From assembly GCF_003369835.1 (NCBI RefSeq), contig NZ_QPMJ01000003.1:372001-436000 (forward strand): 64,000 nt of DNA. Reading direction: 5' to 3'. Shown one piece after another: positions 54,893-63,810 of the stretch. This DNA comes from Halorussus rarus. GTDB lineage: Archaea; Halobacteriota; Halobacteria; Halobacteriales; Haladaptataceae. The notes under the pieces were generated by a model. The model saw only the letters and a program-made list of their open reading frames with translations. It did not search any database and was not told the origin of the DNA. The position numbers were made by a program, and so were the translations under genes. Within the stretch, counting starts at the first letter, position 1; each line of letters begins with the position of its first letter.

Positions 54893-54998
54893 CCGTTTCG
54901 GCTTTCGCGTTATCCGGGAAAAATGGTTCGCCTCCGCGGGGGGTTGCGTCTCGGGGGACGGAGCGTGGTTGTCGAAATCGTTCGGCCGAGAAATCGGT

Positions 54999-57815
54999 TT
55001 ACTCCGACTCCTTCAGCTCCGACTTCCACTCCTGGATCTTCGACAGCGCCTCGACCGGCGTCAGGTCGTTGACCGTCGTGTCCAGCACGTCCGCCAGCAC
55101 CTCCTCCTGCTCGGGCGGCAGTTCCGGTCCCTCCTCCTCAGCCGACTCCCCCTCCGACTCGGACTCGCCCGACTCGAACTGCCCCGAGTCGAGGTCGAAC
55201 ACGACCTGCTGGGTCCCGCCCTCGCCACTCCCGCCGGTCTCTCCACCCCGCACGTCGACGGCCTTGTCCTCGCGCAGCCGCTGCAGCACGTCCCGCGAGC
55301 GCTCGACCACCGGCTCGGGTACCCCGGCGAGGTCCGCGACGTGGATGCCGTACGAGCGGTCGGTCGGCCCATCCTCGACCGTCCGGAGGAAGGTCACGTC
55401 GCCGTCCGACTCGTCGGCCGCGACGTGGACGTTCCGGACGCCCGGGAGCCGGTCGGCCAGTCCCGTGAGTTCGTGGTAGTGGGTCGCGAACAGCGTCTTG
55501 GCCTCGATCTGGTTGGCCAGGTACTCCGTGGCGGCCCACGCGATGGAGATGCCGTCGTAGGTCGCGGTGCCCCGGCCCACCTCGTCGAGGATGACCAGCG
55601 AGTCCTCGCTGGCGGAGTGGAGGATGTTGCTCAACTCCTGCATCTCCACCATGAACGTCGAGCGGCCCTGCGCGAGTTCGTCGAGCGCGCCGACCCGGGT
55701 GTAGATGCCGTCGACCAGGCCCACCTCCGCCGACGCGGCCGGGACGAAGCTGCCGACCTGCGCGAGCAGGGTGATGAGCGCCGCCTGGCGCATGTACGTC
55801 GACTTGCCCGACATGTTCGGCCCCGTGACCACCAGGAACCGCCGCTCGGCGTCCGCGTGCCCGCTGGCATTCTCCTGGTCCGGCGGCGAAGCTGCCCCGT
55901 CCATCCGGAGGTCGTTGGGCACGAACTCGGTGGTACGCTCGACCACGGGGTGGCGGCCCGCCTCGATGCGGAGGTCGCCCGACTCCCGGAGGTCCGGCCG
56001 TATCCAGTCGTTCTCGACGGCGTGGACCGCCAGCGAGCCCAGCGCGTCGAGCTCCGCGAGCGCCCGACCCACCGACTGGAGCAGGTCGGCGCTCGCAGCG
56101 ACTTGCTCCCGAAGCTCGGAGAACAGCTCGTACTCCAGCTCCCCGCGGCGCTCCTCCAGCCGGAAGATCTGGCGCTCGCGCTCGTCGAGCTCGTCGGTGG
56201 TGTACCGCTCGGAGTTCTTCAGGCTCTTGAGCCGGTCGTAGCGGTCTGGCACCTGCTCCGTCTGGGACTGGCCCACCTGGATGTAGTAGCCGTCGGTCTT
56301 GTTCCGGTCGACCTGGAGCCGGGAGATGCCGGTCTCGCGCTTCTCGCGCTCGTCGAGCGTGGCGAGCCACTCCTTGGCCTCCTCGTGTCGGTCGATGATC
56401 TCGTCGAGTTCCTCGTCGTGGCCCCGCCGAAACAGCCCGCCCTCGGTGACGGTGCCCGGCGGGTCCTCGACCAGCGCGTCGAGTTCCTCCCGGAGCGCAG
56501 CGGCCGCCTCGCGGTCGGGTCGCGTCGCGATGTCCGCGAGCGGCGAGTCCGAGAGGCGGGGGTCGCTGGCGACGGCGTCGGCGACCTCCGGCAGGAGTTC
56601 GAGGGTCTCGCGCACCCGGAGCAGGTCCCGGGCGTCGGCGCTGCCGTGGGCCGCCTTGCTCGCGAGGCGTTCGAGGTCGTAGGCCCCGCCCAGCGTCTCG
56701 CGGACCGTCTCGCGGGCCAGCGCCGAGTCGGCGAACGCGGCCACGCCGTCGGCCCGCTCCCGGAGGGTCGGCAGGTCGCGGCGCGGGCGCTGGAGCCACT
56801 CCTTCAGCAGGCGCTTGCCCGGGCTCGTGACGGTGTGGTCGAGCGTGGCGAACAGCGACCCCTCGCGATCGCCCTGCATCGTCTCGGTGAGCTCGAGATT
56901 GCGCTGGGTCGTCGCGTCGAGCGCCACGTGGTCGTCGCCCCGGTACGACTGCAGCCGGGTCATCGAGGCTTTCACGCCGGTCCCGGTCTCCTCGACGTAC
57001 GACAGCAGCGCGCCCGCGGCCTGGACCTGCGGGCTGTCGCCCCGTCGCTTGCCTCGTCCGCTACCCGACCCGCCGTCGTCGAGACCGATGCTGGCCAGCG
57101 CCTCCTCGCCGAACTGCTCCGTCGTCGCGTGGGTCGCCCGGCCCGGCGCGAACGCGTCCGCGCGGTGGAGCGTCAGCGCGGCGTCGGTGCGCTCGCGGAC
57201 CCGGTCGAGGAAGGCGTCGTCGTTGCGGACCTCCGGGCCGGGCAGCACCTCCGCGGGGTCGAACCGGTAGAGCTCGGTGAACACCGCGTCGGTGGCGGCG
57301 TCATCGGACTGCGTCCGATTGCTCGACGAGCTTCGCTCGTCGGCGTCCGCGTCCTCTCCCTCGACTTCCGTGACCATGAACCGGCCGGTGGTCACGTCGG
57401 CGAGCGCCAGCCCGTAGCGGTCGGAATCGGCCCGGACCACGCCGGCGAGGTACCGGGCCTCGGCGTCGGTCGTCTCCAGCAGCGTGCCGGGGGTCACGAC
57501 CCGCGTTATCTCGCGGGCGTGGCCGTCGGCGGTCTCGTGCTGGTCGGCGACCGCCACCCGATAGCCCCGCTCGACCAGCTGCTTGAGGTGGGGCGTGAGC
57601 TTGTCGACCGGGACGCCGGCCATCGCGTAGTTCGAGCCGTGGCTCGACTTTTGGGAGACCTTCAGGTCGAGCAGGTCGGCGACCTCCTGGGCGTCCTCGC
57701 CGAAGAACTCGTAGAAGTCGCCCACCTGCATCACGAGGTAGTCGGCGTCGGTCTCGGCCTTGAGCGAGAGGAACTCCCCGACGATTCCGGTCGCCTCGGC
57801 GTCAGCTTCGGGCAC
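54999..57815 (-). CDS. mutS: DNA mismatch repair protein MutS
   Basis: This 938-residue protein recognises mismatches. It has the Phe-x-Glu mismatch motif in VGDFYEFFGEDA, the lever and clamp domains, then the ATPase with Walker A GPNMSGKST, Walker B LVILDEVGRGT and the conserved HYHELTGL. The C-terminus carries an acidic linker and a helical dimerisation end. The frame opens at 57824, but the GTG at 57815 is preferred: GGAGGTG on the minus strand lies 6 bases upstream, a good Shine-Dalgarno site, and the resulting N-terminus (MPEADAEATGIVGEFLSLK) matches relatives. It is separated from mutL by the acetate genes. Confidence 0.95.
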   Translation of the reverse strand: MPEADAEATGIVGEFLSLKAETDADYLVMQVGDFYEFFGEDAQEVADLLDLKVSQKSSHGSNYAMAGVPVDKLTPHLKQLVERGYRVAVADQHETADGHAREITRVVTPGTLLETTDAEARYLAGVVRADSDRYGLALADVTTGRFMVTEVEGEDADADERSSSSNRTQSDDAATDAVFTELYRFDPAEVLPGPEVRNDDAFLDRVRERTDAALTLHRADAFAPGRATHATTEQFGEEALASIGLDDGGSGSGRGKRRGDSPQVQAAGALLSYVEETGTGVKASMTRLQSYRGDDHVALDATTQRNLELTETMQGDREGSLFATLDHTVTSPGKRLLKEWLQRPRRDLPTLRERADGVAAFADSALARETVRETLGGAYDLERLASKAAHGSADARDLLRVRETLELLPEVADAVASDPRLSDSPLADIATRPDREAAAALREELDALVEDPPGTVTEGGLFRRGHDEELDEIIDRHEEAKEWLATLDEREKRETGISRLQVDRNKTDGYYIQVGQSQTEQVPDRYDRLKSLKNSERYTTDELDERERQIFRLEERRGELEYELFSELREQVAASADLLQSVGRALAELDALGSLAVHAVENDWIRPDLRESGDLRIEAGRHPVVERTTEFVPNDLRMDGAASPPDQENASGHADAERRFLVVTGPNMSGKSTYMRQAALITLLAQVGSFVPAASAEVGLVDGIYTRVGALDELAQGRSTFMVEMQELSNILHSASEDSLVILDEVGRGTATYDGISIAWAATEYLANQIEAKTLFATHYHELTGLADRLPGVRNVHVAADESDGDVTFLRTVEDGPTDRSYGIHVADLAGVPEPVVERSRDVLQRLREDKAVDVRGGETGGSGEGGTQQVVFDLDSGQFESGESESEGESAEEEGPELPPEQEEVLADVLDTTVNDLTPVEALSKIQEWKSELKESE

Positions 57816-57966
57816 GGCGACCACCTCCCCGGAGGGACCGGCGCGAGAGCGGAGTCATAGTCGTGTCGGAGGGGCGACGGCGACAAAAACGGTGCGGGTT
57901 CGCGGTGAAAGTGAACGCCGGGGCGGTCGCCGACGCGGGACTCGGCCGTCGCGCCCCGGGACCTGC

Positions 57967-59556
57967 TCAGTCGTCGTCGGTCGCAGCCGACCCGGACTGC
58001 CGGGTGAGCAGCGTCCCGCTCCCCGCGTCGTCGGCCCCGCCCCGCTCGACGTGGTCGCGGGCGACGACGTAGCTGCCGTAGAGGATGACCAGGAGGAACA
58101 GCGAGAACGGAAGCGCCATCGTGACCGACAGCGACTCGACCGCGCCGAACTTCTCGAGCTCCAGCGACATCATCCCGAAGACCGCGAGCAGCCCGCCCCA
58201 CCACGCCCGGTTGCGCGGGTTGGGGTCCTCGTCACCGAGCGTGATGGCCGAGATCATGAACACCGCCGAGTCCAGCGACGTGACGATGTACCCCGCGATG
58301 ATGAGCACGAACAGCACAGCGAGCGCCGTCCCGTAGGGCGTTATCTGGAGCGCCTTCGCGATGGCAGCGGGCTTGCCGGCGGCGGCCATGGCCGCGGCGA
58401 CCGGTCGCTGGTAGCCGGGCGCGAGCACCCACCCGCCGATGAGCGCGTGCTGGATCCAGGTGAGGACCGTCGGCACCACCACGAGGACCGCGAACATCTC
58501 CCGGACGGTCCGGCCCTTCGAGACGCGGGCGACGAAGCTCCCGACGAAGATGCTCCACGCCGCCCACCAGGCCCACCAGAAACCGGTCCAGTTGGCCGCC
58601 CAGTTGCCCGCCGAGGTCGGGGCGGTGTACAGCGTCAGCCGCAGCATCTCGCTGAGCCAGACGCCCGTCGCGTCCAGCCCGAGCTCGAACATGAAGACGG
58701 TCGGTCCGGCGACCGCGAGCAGCGCCATCGCGGCGCCGATGAGCACCACGGTCCCGCGGGCGGCGTTCCGGATACCCTTGCGCAGGCCGAGCCAGACGTC
58801 GGCGAGGAAGACGACGCCGATGAGCGCGAACACCGCGTACGTCAGGACCGTCGCCTCGAGACCGAACACCCGGCCGAGGATGGCCGCCATCGTCTGGGCG
58901 CTGAAGCCCAGCGTCGTCGCGATGCCGCCGACGGTCGCGACGAGCGCGGCCAGGTCGACCAGCCAGTAGAGCCCGGGGACGCGGTCCTCGTCGACGACGC
59001 TCGCGAGCATCGAACTGATCTTGTAGTCGCCGACGCCGTGGGTATAGACGATGACCCCGAACGCCATCGCGACCGGGAGGTACCACATCGCGAGCCCGGG
59101 GAACACCTCGTGGACGAACATGAACGCCAGCGCCATCGATTCGACCGACGCGCCCTGCACGGGGTAGGGCTGTGGCGGCGGGTTCCGGACGATGGAGATC
59201 GGTTCCGCGACGCCCCAGATGAGGATGGAGGCGCCGAAACCGACGGTGAAGACCATCGACAGCCACGAGAACAGGTCGAACTCGGGTTCGGCGTCGGGGC
59301 CGCCGATGCGGAGCTCGCCGTACTCCGAGAACGTCAGCGCGAGCACGGCGACCAGCAGGACGAACCCGAGGAGGATGAACCACCACCCGAAGTAGGTGAG
59401 CACCCGCGTCTTGGCGGCGGTGAGCGCGGCGCTCAGCGCCGCCGGGCGGAGGAGCCCGAAGCCGCCGAGCGCGAGCATCACGGCCATCGCCACCGAGAAC
59501 AGCACCTTCTCCGACCGGTCGGCCTCGTCGAGGCCGAGGAGGTACCACGGTCGCAT
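57967..59556 (-). CDS. BCCT family transporter
   Basis: This 529-residue membrane protein has 12 expected helices and the BCCT signature NWTGFWWAWWAAWSIFVG followed by VARVSKGRTVREM, with ATVGGIATTLGF in helix 5. BCCT carriers take up betaine, choline, carnitine or similar trimethylammonium compounds using Na+ or H+ gradients; in halophiles this serves osmoprotection and nutrition. Exact substrate is not evident. It is the only transporter of this class here and stands between mutS and the copper group, all on the minus strand up to 59978. It starts with ATG at 59556. Confidence 0.93.
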   Translation of the reverse strand: MRPWYLLGLDEADRSEKVLFSVAMAVMLALGGFGLLRPAALSAALTAAKTRVLTYFGWWFILLGFVLLVAVLALTFSEYGELRIGGPDAEPEFDLFSWLSMVFTVGFGASILIWGVAEPISIVRNPPPQPYPVQGASVESMALAFMFVHEVFPGLAMWYLPVAMAFGVIVYTHGVGDYKISSMLASVVDEDRVPGLYWLVDLAALVATVGGIATTLGFSAQTMAAILGRVFGLEATVLTYAVFALIGVVFLADVWLGLRKGIRNAARGTVVLIGAAMALLAVAGPTVFMFELGLDATGVWLSEMLRLTLYTAPTSAGNWAANWTGFWWAWWAAWSIFVGSFVARVSKGRTVREMFAVLVVVPTVLTWIQHALIGGWVLAPGYQRPVAAAMAAAGKPAAIAKALQITPYGTALAVLFVLIIAGYIVTSLDSAVFMISAITLGDEDPNPRNRAWWGGLLAVFGMMSLELEKFGAVESLSVTMALPFSLFLLVILYGSYVVARDHVERGGADDAGSGTLLTRQSGSAATDDD

Positions 59557-59780
59557 CCGTTCACCCGCCGGCCGTGTCGGTCGCGTCGCAGTCGTTCGCC
59601 TGTGCCGCGTCGCTACCGCTCTCGGCGTTCCGAGTCACTGTCAGAGTACCCGCAGGCTATCCAGCGATTGCTGAAAAAAGTCGGTGTCTCGACCCGCGCC
59701 GGGGAGACGGTACCACGCCACGGGCGGCCGCCCCGGCGCCCCGCGGTTCGCCGCCGATCTTCCGTCCGCGCGGGGCGTCC

Positions 59781-59978
59781 TCAGACCTTCGGCGTGTAGC
59801 CGGCGTCCTCGACCGCGGTCGCGATGTCCTCGTCGCTGGCGTCGCCTTCGATGGTCACGCTGCTCGACTCGTTGTCGGCCTCGGCGTCGGTCACGCCCGG
59901 CAGGTCCCGGAGCGCGTTCTCGACGTTCTCCTCGCAGCCGCCGCAGCTCATGCCCTCGACGGTTATCTGTTTCGCCAT
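59781..59978 (-). CDS. HMA-domain (CopZ-like) copper chaperone
   Basis: This 65-residue protein is a single heavy-metal-associated domain. GMSCGGCEENVENAL has the M-x-C-x-x-C site that binds Cu(I), and the beta-alpha-beta-beta-alpha-beta fold can be followed to the end at AGYTPKV. It is cytoplasmic and would hand copper to an ATPase or a repressor. It is divergent from a DUF4396 membrane protein gene, and a DUF326 Cys-rich protein follows, so the three probably deal with copper together. No copper ATPase is present in the window. Confidence 0.9.
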   Translation of the reverse strand: MAKQITVEGMSCGGCEENVENALRDLPGVTDAEADNESSSVTIEGDASDEDIATAVEDAGYTPKV

Positions 59979-60116
59979 GTGGGCTAGTTGGGGTGCGTCC
60001 CTTTTCCGGGTTTCGCCTGTCGAACCGAACGCTGTCGCCGGTCTGACGTTGGAAAGTAAGGCGAGTTTCCGGAGGGTTGCCGCATCCCCCTGGAGCCCGA
60101 CGCACTCGCGGCGTTG

Positions 60117-60142
60117 GGGATTAGCCACAATCCCGTAAAACC
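60117..60142 (+). promoter_or_regulatory. DUF4396 promoter with palindrome
   Basis: A perfect inverted repeat GGGATT-N6-AATCCC (60117-60134) is directly followed by a TATA box CGTAAAACC (60134-60142), 25-27 bases before the ATG at 60163, giving a leaderless message. The palindrome is in the position for an activator or a repressor that competes with TFB. Confidence 0.55.
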
Positions 60143-60162
60143 TCAAGCACGTACGTTCGAAC

Positions 60163-60840
60163 ATGGGAATCCAACAGGCGTTGCAGAACGTCCTGACGAA
60201 CCCCACCTACCTCACGGCGTGGGGCGTCGTCGTCGCGGTCTCGCTCGCGGCCCTCGTCTGGGACCTCTGGCGGAACAACTCGGAGCTCAAGAGCCTGATG
60301 AAGTTCGTCTGGGGGTTCACGGTGCTGTACTCCGGGCCGCTCGGACTCCTGGGCTACTGGTACTCCGGTCGGACCCAGATCGACCACGACTCGTTCTGGC
60401 GCAAGGGGTTCCGGTCGGTCAGTCACTGCTACTCGGGCTGTGGCACCGGCGAGGTGCTCGGGGTCTCCATGGCAGTGGGTCTCTTCGCCTTCAAGACGAC
60501 CGGGACCGTGATCCTCACCTTCTCGTTGGCGTACTTCTTCGGCTACCTGCTGACGGTCGGGCCGCTGATGCAGGAGGGCGTCGGCCTCGGCGAGGCGCTG
60601 AAGGACGCCCTCTACTCCGAGACCGCGAGCATCACGGTGATGGAGGTCGTCGCCATCAGCACCGACATCTGGCTCGCCGGCGAGGCCGGACTGGGCGACG
60701 TGCTGTTCTGGACCTCGCTGGTGTTCTCGCTGACGCTGGGCTTGCTCGCGGCCTATCCGGTCAACCTCCTGCTCATCCACTTCGGCGTCAAGGAGGGGAT
60801 GATGAACCCCGCGAAGATGGGGGCCGAGATGGGCGCCTGA
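60163..60840 (+). CDS. DUF4396 membrane protein, probably copper-related
   Basis: This 225-residue protein has five or six hydrophobic helices. Its most conserved part is VSHCYSGCGTGEVLG (about residues 86-100), with two Cys and a His in a position to bind a metal within the membrane. DUF4396 proteins often stand next to heavy-metal chaperones and ATPases. The gene is divergent from an HMA chaperone gene and 110 bases upstream of a Cys-rich DUF326 protein gene, which has its own TATA box. A part in copper handling is inferred from context and residues. Confidence 0.85.
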   Translation: MGIQQALQNVLTNPTYLTAWGVVVAVSLAALVWDLWRNNSELKSLMKFVWGFTVLYSGPLGLLGYWYSGRTQIDHDSFWRKGFRSVSHCYSGCGTGEVLGVSMAVGLFAFKTTGTVILTFSLAYFFGYLLTVGPLMQEGVGLGEALKDALYSETASITVMEVVAISTDIWLAGEAGLGDVLFWTSLVFSLTLGLLAAYPVNLLLIHFGVKEGMMNPAKMGAEMGA

Positions 60841-60950
60841 CCGCGCTCGCTCGGCGACCGGATTGTCGGTGAACCCGCCCGGACCGCCGGGTACGCCTTG
60901 GAATCCTGGCCACCGAGTGTAAGGCCCCGGCTCCCCTGTTATCCTATGCT

Positions 60951-61301
60951 ATGGCGCTTTCAGAACTCGACCTGAGCGACACCGAGGAGGAGTGCATCGA
61001 CAACTGCTTCGAAGCCGTCCAGGCGTGCGAGTGGTGCGCCGACGAGTGTCTCGACGAGGACATGGACATGTCCCGGTGCATCCGGCTCTGCCGGGACGTC
61101 GCCGACCTCGCGAGCGACCACGCCCGGTTCATGGCGCGCAACTCCAACTACAGCGACCAGCTCGCCGAGGCCTGCGCCGGCGCCTGCGAGGAGTGCGCCG
61201 AGGAGTGTCGCCGCCACGACCACGACCACTGCCAGACCTGTGCCGAGGTCGTCGAGCGGTGCGCCGAGTCGTGCCGCGAGATGATGCAGCAGGCGTCCTG
61301 A
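60951..61301 (+). CDS. DUF326 four-helix Cys-rich protein, copper-storage (Csp)-like
   Basis: This 116-residue protein has 15 Cys arranged on helices as CxxxC pairs (ECIDNC, CEWCADEC, CIRLC, CAGACEECAEEC, CQTCAEVVERCAESC). It also has an HDHDHC segment. Copper storage proteins of the Csp type are four-helix bundles that bind many Cu(I) ions on inward-facing Cys, and DUF326 is their family domain. There is no signal peptide, so it resembles the cytosolic Csp3 type. A TATA box TGTAAGG at about 60918-60924 gives a leaderless start. It adjoins the DUF4396 and HMA genes. Confidence 0.88.
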   Translation: MALSELDLSDTEEECIDNCFEAVQACEWCADECLDEDMDMSRCIRLCRDVADLASDHARFMARNSNYSDQLAEACAGACEECAEECRRHDHDHCQTCAEVVERCAESCREMMQQAS

Positions 61302-61333
61302 CGACGGCCGTCGGCTCGTAACCGCGCTCCGGT

Positions 61334-61630
61334 TCACAACCGCGACTCGATTTCTTCGACCAGTTCGCGCGCCGCGACGACGCGCTCGTCGGCCGCCTCG
61401 CTGCCGGTCTCCTCGACGTTCGAGAGCAGCATCCGGACCTGGCCGACGCGCTTCTCGACGACCGCTTCGGGGACGTCTTGACCCGCGGCGTCCTCACAGA
61501 CGGCCTCGGCCTCGCCGAGCCACTGGCTCGCCCGCGCCTCGACCGGCAACTCCGCGGTGGCTTCGAGGTGGGCGTGGAGGTCCGCGACGAGCGACCGGAG
61601 GTCCTCGCTCTCGTCGTCAGAACTGGCCAT
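61334..61630 (-). CDS. small helical protein, unknown
   Basis: This 98-residue protein (MASSDDESEDLRSLVADLHAHL onward) is acidic and reads as three or four helices with regular Leu/Ala spacing, including WLGEAEAVCEDAAG and VAARELVEEIESRL. The single Cys and absence of hydrophobic runs suggest a soluble cytoplasmic protein. The ATG at 61630 is divergent from the next gene at 61689, leaving only 58 bases for both promoters. I do not recognise its family with certainty. Confidence 0.7.
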   Translation of the reverse strand: MASSDDESEDLRSLVADLHAHLEATAELPVEARASQWLGEAEAVCEDAAGQDVPEAVVEKRVGQVRMLLSNVEETGSEAADERVVAARELVEEIESRL

Positions 61631-61688
61631 GTCTCGGATTCGGGCCGAAGCCGCAAGGATGATGCGGTCGAAGCGAGCGCCTGCACGC

Positions 61689-62195
61689 ATGAGCGACGAG
61701 GACGCCGACGAAGCGAAACGGGACGACGGCGCCGACGACTCCGAGGCCGACGGCGCCGGCCACGACCACGGTCTCCCGCCCGAGCACCTCCAGTACCCCG
61801 AGTTCGCCTTCGAGGAGGGCGAGGTCGGAACCGACGGGAGCTTCGACCTCGCGGCCGACCTCGACCGCGACGAACTGCGCGAGTGGGTCGCGGACCTCGC
61901 GGGCGGCCTCGCCAGCCACGACGTCGCGGTCGAGTCGCCCGAGGGGTACGTCACTTTGGGGGTCGCGCCGGAGGGCGTCTCGATGTCGTTCGACCCGGAC
62001 GAGTCGGGCGTGGGCGAGTTCGAGTTCACCGTCGAGATGCGTGCGAAGGCGATGTTCGTCGCCGACGACCCCGACGGCGAGAAGGTGGGCGCGCGAGGCG
62101 GCAAGGGGTTCATCCCGATAGAGATGCTGACCGGCGAGGGCGAAGCCGAGGAGTTCCGGTGTTACAACTGGATGGACGATTCAAGCGACTCCTAA
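61689..62195 (+). CDS. amphi-Trp-like domain protein
   Basis: This 168-residue protein has an acidic disordered N-terminus (residues 1-30, with a short GHDHG) and a domain with LDRDELREWVADLAGGLASHD, then beta strands and FEFTVEMRAKAMF. That layout resembles the small amphi-Trp domain common in haloarchaea. A C-terminal extension (KGFIPIEML, CYNWMDD) is less usual. Its stop codon overlaps the stop of the convergent thiD gene by two bases. Function unknown. Confidence 0.65.
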   Translation: MSDEDADEAKRDDGADDSEADGAGHDHGLPPEHLQYPEFAFEEGEVGTDGSFDLAADLDRDELREWVADLAGGLASHDVAVESPEGYVTLGVAPEGVSMSFDPDESGVGEFEFTVEMRAKAMFVADDPDGEKVGARGGKGFIPIEMLTGEGEAEEFRCYNWMDDSSDS

Positions 62196-63676
62196 ACGGC
62201 GCCTCTCAACGTCAGTACTCGCTCGGTCAGTTGGTCCGCGTCCCTCGCAATCACCTTCGTCATCGCCTCTTTCCCCACCTCGCCGCGGTCGACGACCGCC
62301 ACGGGCGTCCCCTCCAGCGACTCGAACGCCTGCTTTGCACCCCACTGCATCGTACTCCCCTCCTCTTCTTTCACCCCGTCCGGCTCCGACTCCCGGTCGT
62401 ACGCCGCGACCGGCCAGCCCACCGACTCCAGCGCGGCCTCCACGTCCGCGTCGAACCGGCAGTTCGCCGCGAACCGGAGGCCGGGGTCGAACTCCCGGCA
62501 GGCGAGCAGGAAGCGCGCGACGTGGCTCGACGCGCCGAAGCGCACGCCGCGATTGGGTTTCACGCCCGAGAGCGTCCGGGTGATGCGGCCCTCCACAGCG
62601 GCGGTCTCCTCGACGCCTTCGGCGTAGGGCGTCGCGCCGACCACGTTCATCCCCACCTCCGGCACGAGGGCGGAGACGTCCGCGTCGACGAACTCCTGAA
62701 CGACCTCACGGACCTCTTCGGCCGTAGTTTCCCGGGCGGCCCGATTCCGCAGTTCCACCGAATGATGCACCGACCCCGGTCCCTCGCCCACGTCGAGGGG
62801 GTAGCGGACCGCCCGGGTCACGAAGTCCACGCCGGCCTCGACCGCTTCCCCGAGATCGTCGCCGAGGGCGAGTCGGGCCGCAATTGCGGCCGAGAGCGCG
62901 CATCCCGACCCGTGGGTCGCGTCGGTATCGATGCGGGGATGGCGGGTCGCGCGGGTCCGGTCGGGTGTCACCAGCACGTCCCGGACCGTCTCGCCGGGGA
63001 CGTGGCCCCCCTTCACGAGGGCGGCGTCGGCGCCCGTCGCGACCAGTTGCTCGCCCGCCGCGACCGCCGACTCGCGGTCGGTCACCGCCACGCCGGTCAG
63101 CACCTCGGCCTCGTCGGCGTTGGGCGTCACCAGCGCGGCCTCGGCGACCAGGTCCTCGTAAGCGTCCTCTGCCTCGCGGTCGAGCAGGCGGTCGCCCGCG
63201 GCGGCGACCATCACGGGGTCGACCACGACCGGGAAGTCCGCCCCGGCGGCGCGCTCGGCCACCAGTTCCACGATCTCCGCGGTGGCGAGCATCCCGGTCT
63301 TTGCCGCCCGCACGTCGAAGTCGCCGGTCACGGCGTCGACCTGTGTCGCGACCTCGCCGGCCGGCAGAACGTGGGTCGACTCGACGCCCCGCGTGTGCTG
63401 GGCCGTGACCGCGGTCACGGCGCTGGCCCCGAACGCGCCGTGGGCTTCGATGGTCTTGAGGTCGGCCTGCACGCCCGCGCCGCCGCCCGAGTCGCTGCCC
63501 GCCACCGTGAGCGCGACCGGCCTGTCGACCGGGGCCGCCTGGCGGGTGCCGGTTGTCGCGTCGTCGTCCCGTTCGGTCGTCACGTCGCCGTCTCGGTCGG
63601 TCGTCACGTCGCCGTCTCGGTCGGTCGTCACGTCGCCGTCTCGGTCGGTCGTCGCGTCGGTGTCCTCGCCATTCAT
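62192..63676 (-). CDS. thiD: bifunctional HMP/HMP-phosphate kinase ThiD fused to ThiN
   Basis: This 494-residue protein makes thiamine. ThiD (about residues 50-320) phosphorylates hydroxymethylpyrimidine and its phosphate: ALTVAGSDSGGGAGVQADLKT, VVDPVMVAAAG and THGSGCALSAAIAA are its motifs. ThiN (about 330-494) is an archaeal thiamine-phosphate synthase domain: VPEVGMNVVGATP, GVRFGASSHVARFLLA and MQWGAKQAFESL. The N-terminus carries an acidic extension built from a repeated eight-residue unit (TTDRDGDV). ATG at 63676 is next to an inferred transcription start. The upstream direct repeat probably provides thiamine regulation. Confidence 0.95.
   Translation of the reverse strand: MNGEDTDATTDRDGDVTTDRDGDVTTDRDGDVTTERDDDATTGTRQAAPVDRPVALTVAGSDSGGGAGVQADLKTIEAHGAFGASAVTAVTAQHTRGVESTHVLPAGEVATQVDAVTGDFDVRAAKTGMLATAEIVELVAERAAGADFPVVVDPVMVAAAGDRLLDREAEDAYEDLVAEAALVTPNADEAEVLTGVAVTDRESAVAAGEQLVATGADAALVKGGHVPGETVRDVLVTPDRTRATRHPRIDTDATHGSGCALSAAIAARLALGDDLGEAVEAGVDFVTRAVRYPLDVGEGPGSVHHSVELRNRAARETTAEEVREVVQEFVDADVSALVPEVGMNVVGATPYAEGVEETAAVEGRITRTLSGVKPNRGVRFGASSHVARFLLACREFDPGLRFAANCRFDADVEAALESVGWPVAAYDRESEPDGVKEEEGSTMQWGAKQAFESLEGTPVAVVDRGEVGKEAMTKVIARDADQLTERVLTLRGAV
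63576..63647 (-). repeat. three perfect 24 bp tandem repeats in the thiD N-terminus
   Basis: Three identical 24-base units (63576-63599, 63600-63623, 63624-63647), followed by a partial unit, encode the repeated TTDRDGDV of the acidic N-terminal extension. The array keeps the reading frame and can grow or shrink by slippage without damage. Confidence 0.9.
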
Positions 63677-63678
63677 TT

Positions 63679-63703
63679 ACCAGGTAGTACAACCAAGTGG
63701 TAC
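63679..63703. promoter_or_regulatory. direct-repeat operator of the thiD promoter
   Basis: ACCAGGTAGTAC (63679-63690) and ACCAAGTGGTAC (63692-63703) are 10/12 identical and separated by one base. The minus strand TATA CCTCTAAGTA (63701-63710) overlaps the second repeat, and transcription should begin near 63679, so a protein bound here would cover the initiation region. A thiamine-responsive repressor such as the archaeal ThiR is the natural candidate. Confidence 0.5.
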
Positions 63704-63810
63704 TTAGAGGTGGGTGGTCCGAGTCCCGCGTCGGGGTCTTCCGACCGTCTGCGGGCGCCGCCACGCTCGTATGGACGGCCTTTTAATCCCGCGAGACCGT
63801 ATCTACGTCC

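Noticed and set aside
57760-59799. Plus-strand ORF of 679 codons
   Set aside because: Antisense to the BCCT transporter; highly charged, repetitive shadow composition.
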